Below are positions 52,502 to 61,900 of a stretch of DNA of 64,000 bases, piece by piece. The position numbers were made by a program, and so were the translations under genes. The stretch lies in assembly GCF_009749525.1 (NCBI RefSeq), contig NZ_WOAC01000026.1:1-64000 (forward strand), in the 5' to 3' direction. Below the pieces are notes generated by a model that was not told the origin of the DNA, made no database searches, and was given only the letters and a program-made list of their open reading frames with translations. The first letter of the stretch is position 1, and each line of letters starts with the position of its first letter. This DNA is from Mesorhizobium xinjiangense (GTDB lineage: Bacteria > Pseudomonadota > Alphaproteobacteria > Rhizobiales > Rhizobiaceae).

Positions 52502-53923
52502 ATGGACAATTGCTGCGCGCCGCGCGCTGACCGCACCTACGACCTGGCCGTCATCGGGGCCGGTTCGGCTGGCTTTGCCGCCGCGATCACGGCCGTCGAA
52601 CAGGGCGCGAATGTCGCCCTCATCGGTCACGGCACGATTGGCGGTACCTGCGTCAATGTCGGCTGTGTGCCGTCCAAGACCATGATCCGCGCTGCCGAAG
52701 CCGTTCATGGCGCCGGCGCGGCAGGACGGTTTCCGGGACTTGTCGGGGAAGCACACGTTAGTGACTGGCGGGCGCTGGTCGCGGCCAAGGACGATCTGGT
52801 CGGCTCACTGCGGCAGAAGAAATACATCGACCTGCTGCCGGAATACGGTATCGCCTATTTAGAGGGAGTCGCGAAGCTGAACGGGTCGGGTGTGTTGGTG
52901 AGTGACAGCCAGGTCACTGCCGGCAAGATCATCATTGCCACCGGCGCATCGCCGGCCATCCCTTCCATCCCCGGCATCGAGCGTGTTCCTTACCTCACCA
53001 GCACCACCGTGCTGGAACTGAACGAACAGCCTCGCTCGCTTCTGGTCATAGGCGGCGGCTATGTCGGCTGCGAACTGGCGCAGATGTTCGCGCGCATGGG
53101 CAGCCATGTGACACTGGTCACCCGCTCGCGCCTGTTGCCGGGGAGCGAGCCGGAAATCGCTGAAGCGCTTGCCGGCTATCTCGCCTACGAGGGCATCACG
53201 GTCCGCACCAGGCTGGGCTATTCCGGGATCGTAAGCCAAGATGATGAAATCGCCCTGACTATCGATGTGGCTGGTTGTGCCGAAACGCTAACCGCCGAAA
53301 AGGTACTGGTGACGACCGGGCGCGAGCCCGTCACGGCCGATCTTGGGTTAACGGAAGCCGGTGTGGAACTGGCCCGCAATGGCGGCATCGTTGTCGATGA
53401 CCGGATGCGCACCACGCGTGCCGGCATCTACGCCGCAGGCGACGTGACGGGGCGCGATCAGTTCGTCTACATGGCTGCCTATGGCGCCAAGCTCGCAGCA
53501 AAGAACGCGCTGAATGGCGATAGCCTCGCCTATGACAACAGCGCTATGCCCTGGGTGGTGTTCACCGATCCGCAGGTTGCCGGCGTCGGCCTTTCGGAAC
53601 GCCACGCCCGCGAACTCGGCTTCGAGGTGAAGACATCGGTTGCGCCGCTCGATCAGGTGCCGCGGGCACTAGCCGCCCGCGATACACGCGGGCTCATCAA
53701 GCTGGTGGCGGATGTGAAAACGGATCGGCTGCTAGGCGCCCAGATACTTGCCCCCGAAAGTGCCGACGCCATCCAAACCATCGTGCTGGCGATCAAGTTC
53801 GGAATGACCACGAAGGAACTGAGCGAGACGATCTTTCCTTACCTCACCACGGTCGAGGGGCTGAAACTTGCCGCGCAAGGCTTTGCAAAGGATGTGGCGA
53901 AACTGTCCTGCTGCGCGGGGTGA
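52502..53923 (+). CDS. merA: Mercuric reductase MerA
   Basis: A 473-residue cytoplasmic flavoenzyme that reduces Hg(II) to Hg(0) with NADPH. The FAD motif is VIGAGSAGFAAAITAVEQG, the redox Cys pair GGTCVNVGCVPSK (Cys50, Cys55), the NADPH motif VIGGGYVGCELAQMFARMG, and the C-terminal vicinal pair SCCAG (Cys470-471) that receives Hg. The N-terminal MerP-like domain of longer MerA proteins is absent; a CC pair sits at residues 4-5 instead. Confidence 0.94.
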   Translation: MDNCCAPRADRTYDLAVIGAGSAGFAAAITAVEQGANVALIGHGTIGGTCVNVGCVPSKTMIRAAEAVHGAGAAGRFPGLVGEAHVSDWRALVAAKDDLVGSLRQKKYIDLLPEYGIAYLEGVAKLNGSGVLVSDSQVTAGKIIIATGASPAIPSIPGIERVPYLTSTTVLELNEQPRSLLVIGGGYVGCELAQMFARMGSHVTLVTRSRLLPGSEPEIAEALAGYLAYEGITVRTRLGYSGIVSQDDEIALTIDVAGCAETLTAEKVLVTTGREPVTADLGLTEAGVELARNGGIVVDDRMRTTRAGIYAAGDVTGRDQFVYMAAYGAKLAAKNALNGDSLAYDNSAMPWVVFTDPQVAGVGLSERHARELGFEVKTSVAPLDQVPRALAARDTRGLIKLVADVKTDRLLGAQILAPESADAIQTIVLAIKFGMTTKELSETIFPYLTTVEGLKLAAQGFAKDVAKLSCCAG

Positions 53924-54024
53924 GAGAGCCGCAACTCTTAGGAAGTGGAGGGGGGCGTGAACCTCAGTTTCAATCGCACCGGAAACGCCAGACTATCATG
54001 TTGATAATTAAGGGGATAATGGGG

Positions 54025-54046
54025 AATTTGTGCGGCGATCGGCGGT
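54025..54046 (+). repeat. Direct repeat, right border of metal island
   Basis: AATTTGTGCGGCGATCGGCGGT, 21 of 22 identical to 39559-39580. The complement of the next 30 bases resembles the 3' end of a tRNA gene, a common target for integrases. That tRNA likeness is partial and no full tRNA could be folded by eye. Confidence 0.5.
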
Positions 54047-54178
54047 GTTCGGCGGAACGGGAGGGATTCGAACTAGGTGTTTGCCTGCCATTCGATGGGA
54101 GCAACCAACAAGATTGGTCGGTGAGATGGCCCCAGGGGGAGCGAACCTTCGCCATCCTGCAAAAGGAGGGCCTCAGAG

Positions 54179-54262
54179 GGCTATAGCGTAGACGAAGTTG
54201 TCTTCTTCACCCGGTGCGGCGCGCCAAATACCGCCGATTGCCCTCCATAATACGCTATAGCC
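54179..54262. repeat. 12-base inverted repeat around a repeat core
   Basis: GGCTATAGCGTA (54179-54190) and TACGCTATAGCC (54251-54262) are exact complements. Between them lies CCGCCGATTGCC (54231-54242), the minus-strand form of the border repeat core. It looks like a recombinase-binding arrangement. Confidence 0.55.
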
Positions 54263-54567
54263 GCCGAGCGTACGCAGTTGCATCTGAAAGAGGCCGGCCC
54301 GTGCGCAGAAAAGCGTAGAAACGGCGGCGTTCGGCGGCGGAAAAGTTCGAATCGCTTTCGGTTGGATGACTGCCAAACGAATACGTTGCGGCCTGGTATG
54401 GCGGGAATGCGCCCCCATCTCGGCCGTAGAGATCGGCTTCGCTGCTTCCTGAAAGCAGACCTTGTCCGCCATCACCCGACGTTCACGGCGCTTCTCAAAA
54501 GCTGTCCTTTGCGTAACGGCTTAAGTCGAGGACCCGAGGCTCTTGCAGCCTAACGAGAAGATTGTTC

Positions 54568-54594
54568 TTGGCACTCCTGTTATTCGACTGCCAA
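54568..54594 (+). promoter_or_regulatory. CIRCE element upstream of groES
   Basis: TTGGCACTC (54568-54576), nine bases, GACTGCCAA (54586-54594). It is one mismatch from a perfect palindrome and fits the CIRCE consensus (TTAGCACTC-N9-GAGTGCTAA). HrcA should repress groESL here at normal temperature. Confidence 0.85.
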
Positions 54595-54646
54595 AGAGCC
54601 TATATGAGGGTGTGGCCCCCTATACCCGGCCGCAGAAAGAACCCTC

Positions 54647-56645
<1,999 letters not shown>

Positions 56646-56712
56646 GCGATACCTGAATCATTGTAGGCGACGACCAGCATAACCGGAACAACAATCGGAA
56701 AGGATTGATTCC

Positions 56713-57105
56713 ATGGCAACACAGACCAAAGGCGTGACTTCCATCGTTCAACGCTGGAATGACTATCAGCCATCGAAATCGACACTTGTATGGGCATGCG
56801 CTGTCACGGTCGTCGCCACGATCGTCGTCGGATTCAGTTGGGGCGGTTGGGTCACAGGTGGTACCTCGCGTACGCTCGCATCGACCGCCGGAGATGCCGC
56901 ACGTGGAGATCTGGCCGCGCTCATTTGCGTGGAGAGATTCAACGCCGCACCCGATTCAAGGGCCCGACTTGCAGAGTTCAAGGCGCTTAACGGTACCTAT
57001 AAGCAGAGACAATTTGTCGAGGCGGGCGGTTGGGCGATGATGCCCGGCGAGGAGTCTGCAGGTCGCCGTGCAGCCGAGAGCTGCGCCCTTGCGCTCGCAG
57101 CCTGA
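56713..57105 (+). CDS. Unrecognised membrane-anchored protein
   Basis: A 130-residue protein with one N-terminal helix (LVWACAVTVVATIVVGFSWG) and a periplasmic domain with two Cys (ALICVERFNA and AAESCALALAA) that could form a disulfide. It lies 67 bases after groEL on the same strand. Family not known to me. Confidence 0.65.
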   Translation: MATQTKGVTSIVQRWNDYQPSKSTLVWACAVTVVATIVVGFSWGGWVTGGTSRTLASTAGDAARGDLAALICVERFNAAPDSRARLAEFKALNGTYKQRQFVEAGGWAMMPGEESAGRRAAESCALALAA

Positions 57106-57218
57106 GTGTTTTTAGCGCGTCGCTCGCCGGGCCCCTGCCGCCGCAGGACCACGGACAGTTCTGCGTCATGGGCGGGTGCTGCAGACTGCCTTCAGACAGG
57201 CGGAGAAGAGGTGAAAGC

Positions 57219-57611
57219 ATGACAGCCCACCGTTTCGTCGTTGGACAAGTTGTCCGCATGCGCAACAGGTTCGGCCTTTCACCCTCATCGGCGGAAACCT
57301 ACCGCATTACCGCGATCCTGCCGGCGAGAGAGGACAAGACACCTCAATACCGCATCCGCAACGACAACAAGCGTCACGAGCGCGTGACGACGGAAGACAG
57401 CCTCGAAGAGATAACCGTCCAACACACCCCCCGGACGGCACCGCACTCGAGTGATAGGAATTTGACGATGGCTAAAGGACAGAAGCGCAGCAATCGCGAA
57501 ATAAGAAAGCCGAAGCAGGAAAAGGCGCCCGCGAAAACAGAGACGCCTCTCGGCTCACAGGTCAAGCTCGCGGGCAGCAACAACATACCGCGCGGCAAGG
57601 CGAAGAGCTGA
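57219..57611 (+). CDS. Possible fusion of two small stress-type proteins
   Basis: The open frame encodes 130 residues. Residues 1-75 are a small domain (FVVGQVVRMRNRFG to HERVTTEDSLEEI). From residue 84 the sequence MAKGQKRSNREIRKPKQEKA looks like the start of a separate, very basic small protein of a type common in rhizobia (MAKGQ...RS...KKPK). An ATG at 57468 with AGGA upstream could start it alone. Either two genes fused by loss of a stop, or one frame with an internal start. Confidence 0.6.
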   Translation: MTAHRFVVGQVVRMRNRFGLSPSSAETYRITAILPAREDKTPQYRIRNDNKRHERVTTEDSLEEITVQHTPRTAPHSSDRNLTMAKGQKRSNREIRKPKQEKAPAKTETPLGSQVKLAGSNNIPRGKAKS

Positions 57612-57648
57612 ATATAGGCGCGGGCTGCATCCGCTTGCAGGTGCCGAA

Positions 57649-58032
57649 ATGAAGGTTGTCATCGAGTTTCACAGGATCCGCGCGAGTGACGGCGCTCGCG
57701 CGAAGGTCGGCCGTCTGAAATGCGACGTGATCGGCACAGAAGCGGCGATCGAGTTAGCCGAGTCATTGCTGAGCTCGCTCGCGATGCCGCAAGAACCTGA
57801 CGCCGTCACGATATCTGATAATCAGGGGAACGCTTTCTATCGCGCAGCGGTCAGGTCTGGCCATGTTCCCGAACGGGATCGTGACGCTCTCGAGATCAGC
57901 GTCTGGGAGAACGAGGGCGGCGCCGTAGCGGCACGGCACACCGCCGTCGGCCAGCAGCGACGCAGCGAGAATTTCTCACTCCTTTCCAATGGCAATGAGG
58001 TATCCGAACATGACACTCACTTTTCCCAATAG
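57649..58032 (+). CDS. Unrecognised small soluble protein
   Basis: A 127-residue protein, no membrane segment or signal (VVIEFHRIRASDGARAKVGR, ending in a polar tail). Its 3' end overlaps the DUF1488 gene. No motif recognised; the position in the run after groEL suggests a stress role. Confidence 0.55.
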   Translation: MKVVIEFHRIRASDGARAKVGRLKCDVIGTEAAIELAESLLSSLAMPQEPDAVTISDNQGNAFYRAAVRSGHVPERDRDALEISVWENEGGAVAARHTAVGQQRRSENFSLLSNGNEVSEHDTHFSQ

Positions 58033-58264
58033 AAGCCGCAGCTATGACGAAGCCGGGCAGCGCGTTCGTTTCATCGGCCATGATGGCATGTTCGAGGTGC
58101 CCTTCTTTGTCGAGACCGATGCGTTTTCAACCGCTGCCGCCGGCGAGGCGCATTACCTGGCCGCCTTCGATGCAGCACGCGCCAAAATCCACGATGTTGC
58201 GCGCGAGATCTATCGGAACGCTCGCAGGACCGTATATGTGTTGACGGCAGCGGACTTCCGGTAA
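58010..58264 (+). CDS. DUF1488 protein
   Basis: An 84-residue protein of the DUF1488 family: TLTFPNRSRSYDEAGQRVRF, IGHDGMFEVPFFVE and the C-terminal FDAARAKIHDVAREIYRNA. Function unknown. The start at ATG 58010 matches the family; an in-frame ATG at 57989 adds seven unrelated residues. It overlaps the preceding gene by 23 bases. Confidence 0.82.
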   Translation: MTLTFPNRSRSYDEAGQRVRFIGHDGMFEVPFFVETDAFSTAAAGEAHYLAAFDAARAKIHDVAREIYRNARRTVYVLTAADFR

Positions 58265-58324
58265 CCCAGTGGTTTTCCCGAACCCACCCTCGATGCAAAT
58301 ACGCCAGAAGAACCGGATGCTGCC

Positions 58325-58603
58325 ATGACCGTTCGCACCACGGATACACAGGTCACATTCATGCAACCGTTCATCCTGAGCGCCTTCGACGCCTGGCAGC
58401 CTGCGGGGACTTATCGTCTGGTAATCGACGAAGAGGAGATCTCCGGTCTTTCCTTTCTTGCCTACCGGCGCACGCCTACGGTGTTGCACACTCCGGCGGT
58501 GTCCGTCCAAAGCAGCCGACATCAGGTGGTTGAAGTCGACCCGAGGGAGTTGACGGCAGCACTGGACGCGGATGCGCTCGCCTACCGGCCTCTTAAGGAT
58601 TAG
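58325..58603 (+). CDS. Unrecognised 92-residue protein
   Basis: A small soluble beta-rich protein (FILSAFDAWQPAGTYRLVID, EEISGLSFLAYRRTPTVLH). The pattern looks conserved rather than random, and it sits tightly between the DUF1488 gene and the next small gene. No function can be given. Confidence 0.55.
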   Translation: MTVRTTDTQVTFMQPFILSAFDAWQPAGTYRLVIDEEEISGLSFLAYRRTPTVLHTPAVSVQSSRHQVVEVDPRELTAALDADALAYRPLKD

Positions 58604-58609
58604 TCGCTC

Positions 58610-58942
58610 ATGCAGTATCTTGGTGGAATTCATGGCGCGGGCGTCCTGAAATGCGAGGGCAAAACGCTTGCTCGCGCGGACTATGACATTGACGGTTTCC
58701 TGATAAAGCCGGGGGAAGTGATCGGCAGCGGCGAAATCCGGATGCCTCCCGACACCCTGCGACAGGTATTCGGGCGCGAGGATCTCCATCTCCTAACCGA
58801 TGACGGGCGGCTCTTGAGCCTTCGTTTCTCCGAAAGGCATCCGCCTGCGGCCGGCGACGCCGCTCATGTGGATGTTGCCGGCAACCTGCCGCCGCAATCC
58901 GAGTGGCACCACTCGAGCTCAGGCTGGAAAGGCACTCATTGA
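58610..58942 (+). CDS. Unrecognised 110-residue protein
   Basis: A soluble protein with a beta-rich N-terminal half (GAGVLKCEGKTLARADYDID, KPGEVIGSGEIRMPP) and a low-complexity C-terminal end. It lies six bases after the previous gene and its stop overlaps the TTG start of the glucan synthase, so it is coupled to that gene. Confidence 0.55.
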   Translation: MQYLGGIHGAGVLKCEGKTLARADYDIDGFLIKPGEVIGSGEIRMPPDTLRQVFGREDLHLLTDDGRLLSLRFSERHPPAAGDAAHVDVAGNLPPQSEWHHSSSGWKGTH

Positions 58943-61900
58943 AATCGATCCATCGCCTCCTCGGACTTCGCTCTTCGTCACTGCCATGGAACGACCGGGC
59001 ACCGGTGAGGGAGGAGCTTTTCAGCGTCGAGCGGCTCGAGCAGCACGCGGGAAGCCTCGCTGCTGCGCAGACGGTGACCGACAGGCCGCCGGCCGTCCTG
59101 CCCCTGCATACGAGACTCAATGATAATGCCGCCGTTTTGCTTGCCGCTTATCGGGCGAGTGCTGCGGAACTGGAGAGCGGCAGGGGTGTGGTCCCCGCCG
59201 CGGAATGGCTGCTGGACAATTATCACTTGGTCGAGGAGCAAATCCGCGAGATCAGGGACGATCTGCCTCCCAGCTATTATCGCCAATTGCCGAAACTGAG
59301 CGAAGGACCGTTTGCGGGCTACCCGAGGGTTCTCGGGCTTGCCTGGGCGTTCGTTGCGCACACCGACAGCCTGTTCGACCGGGAGAAGCTGCGGCGATTC
59401 CTCGTGGCCTATCAGCGGGTTCAGCCACTGACCATCGGCGAGCTGTGGGCCGTTGCAATTACACTGCGCATCGTCCTTGTCGAGAACCTGCGCCGGCTGG
59501 CTGATCAGATGACCGTAGGCGTTGCGGCGCGCTCGGATGCGGCGGCGCTCGCCGGACGGCTTCTCTTGTCAGGTTGCGGCAAGTCTGCGCTCGAGACGGA
59601 TATTGCCTCCCGCTCACCGGAACCGTTGTCGGAAGACTTCGCCGCGCAACTGGCCAAACAGCTGAGGAATCAGGATCCCGAAACGACGCCTGCGCTCGGA
59701 TGGCTGGAAGAGCGTCTTGCGCTGCAAGGCGTATCTGTCGACGCCGTGGTGCAGCATGCCCAGCAGAGGCAGGGGGCATCCAATGTCACTGTGCGCAACA
59801 TCGTCACCAGCATGCGGCTGATTTCCGATGTCGATTGGGCCGAGCTGTTCGAAAGTGTGAGCCTGGTCGACGAGCGGTTGCGGAACGGTAGTGCCTTCGC
59901 CGGTATGGATTTCCCGACCCGTGATCTGTACAGAAACGCGATTGAGCAACTGGCCCGCGGCTCGTCCCTCTCGGAGCTGGAGATCGCCGAGCATGCGCTT
60001 CACGCTGCGAGCCAAGCCGCTGTTGAAGCGGACGGTAACCCCGGCACGGAGCGGGCCGGCGATCCCGGCTATCATCTGATCGCCCAGGGCAGGCCCGCCC
60101 TTGAGCAGGCGATCCGTTTTCGGCCGCCGCCACGGCTGCGCATCAGCCGCTTCAACACGCGCCTCGGCATTGGCGGCTATATCGTGTCGATCCTGCTTGT
60201 CACGGCAATGGTGCTGGTCGTCGCGTTGTGGACGCTTTCGCGCTCCGGTCTCGATACCGGCTGGCTCGTGCTGTTCGCCGTGATCGCATTTTTTCCCGTG
60301 ACCGAGGCGGCGACCGCCCTCGTCAACCGCGCGATGACCTGGAGTTTCGGCGCGACGGTTCTGCCCGGCCTCGCGCTCAAGCATGGCGTCCCGCAATCCA
60401 TGCGGACCCTGGTCGCGGTGCCGACGCTTCTTACCAGCGAAGCCGACCTTCTGGAGCAGGTGGAACGACTGGAGGTTCATCACCTTTCCGGCGTCGGCGG
60501 CGACCTCGTTTTCGCGCTCCTCACCGATGGAACGGATGCCGATCGGGAAATTACGCAGGAGGATGCCCGGCTGCTCGAAAGTGCCGCTGAGGCGATCGCC
60601 CGATTGAACCAGCGTCACGAACCCGCTCCAGGCGGCAGCCGCTTCCTCCTCTTGCATCGGCGCCGCGTCTTCAATGCCGGCGAAGGTAAATGGATGGGGT
60701 GGGAACGCAAGCGCGGAAAGCTGCACGAACTCAACCGGCTTCTGCGCGGCGCCAACGACACCACTTTCATGCCCATAGGCGGGAGGCCGCCGCAAGTGCC
60801 GGCCGATGTGCGCTATGTCATCACGCTTGACGCAGACACGAGGCTGCCGCGCGATGCCGCGCACCGTCTGATCGGCAAGATGGCGCATCCGCTCAACCGG
60901 CCGCGCTTCAGCGAAGCCGAGCAGCGTGTCGTCGACGGCTACGGCATTCTCCAGCCGCGCGTTACGCCCTCGCTTCCGGTCGGCCGCGAAGGGTCCTTCT
61001 ACCAGCGCGTTTTCTCCGCCCCCGGCGGAATCGATCCTTACGCGGCTGCAGCCTCGGACGTGTATCAGGATCTCTTCGGCGAAGGCACCTATACCGGCAA
61101 GGGCATCTATGATGTCAACGCCTTCGAGGCGTCGCTGTCCGGCCGCGTGCCGGAGAACACCATGCTTAGCCACGACCTCTTCGAGGGTGTGTTCGCCCGT
61201 TCCGGCCTCGCGTCCGATGTCGAGGTGATCGAGGAATTCCCGTCCCGATACGACGTCGCCGCCAAACGTCAGCATCGCTGGACGCGTGGTGACTGGCAGC
61301 TTCTTCCCTGGGTAACGGGTCTGCGAAGCGGACATCTTGCGCTTCCCTCCGTCGGTCGCGGAAAGATGCTGGACAATCTGAGGCGGTCGCTGCTGGCGCC
61401 ATTCACGCTCCTTGCTTTGGGATTCACGTGGCTGATGCCGCTGCCGGCCGCAATGACGGGAACCGCGCTTCTTCTTGCCGCCGTCGCGATCCCGGCATTC
61501 CTGCCGATTCTCTTCACCCTCATACCGCGCCGGGCCGGCATTCGCTTGCGCAATCACTTCGCAACGCTTGCTGTGGACCTGCGCCTTGCAGCCGTCCAGA
61601 GCATCCTTTCCCTCGTTTTCCTGCCCGACCAAGCGTGGCGAATGGGCGACGCCATCGTCAGAACACTGGTGCGGCTCTTCGGGTCCCGCCGCCATCTGCT
61701 GGAATGGACCACGGCCGCGCAATCGAAGGGAAGCCCGCGCCTCAACTTTGCTGGTGTCTATCGCCGCATGGCATCCGGCACGCTGCTTGGGCTGGTCGTG
61801 ACTGGGGGCGCCATTGCCTTGTCGCCGTCATCCTGGCCTCTCGTCCTGCCTTTTGTCTTATTATGGCTAACCGCGCCGGCACTCGCGTTATGGGCAAGCC

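Larger units (their letters stand above)
53924..54567. other. Non-coding right border of the metal island
   Basis: No gene seen. The region contains the right copy of the 22-base direct repeat (54025-54046), copies of its core on both strands, a 12-base inverted repeat pair and a stretch (54040-54075) whose complement resembles the T-arm and acceptor end of a tRNA (TTCGAATCCCTCCCGTTCCGCC). Confidence 0.5.

Noticed and set aside
54040..54080. Possible tRNA on the minus strand
   Set aside because: Only the T-arm and acceptor-like 3' end are visible; no anticodon arm or D-arm could be placed.
53924..54640. Small protein genes between merA and groES
   Set aside because: All frames are short, lack ribosome sites and cross repeat sequences.
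59614..61722. 702-codon frame antisense to the glucan synthase
   Set aside because: High-GC antisense shadow; the plus strand encodes recognisable GT84 motifs throughout.
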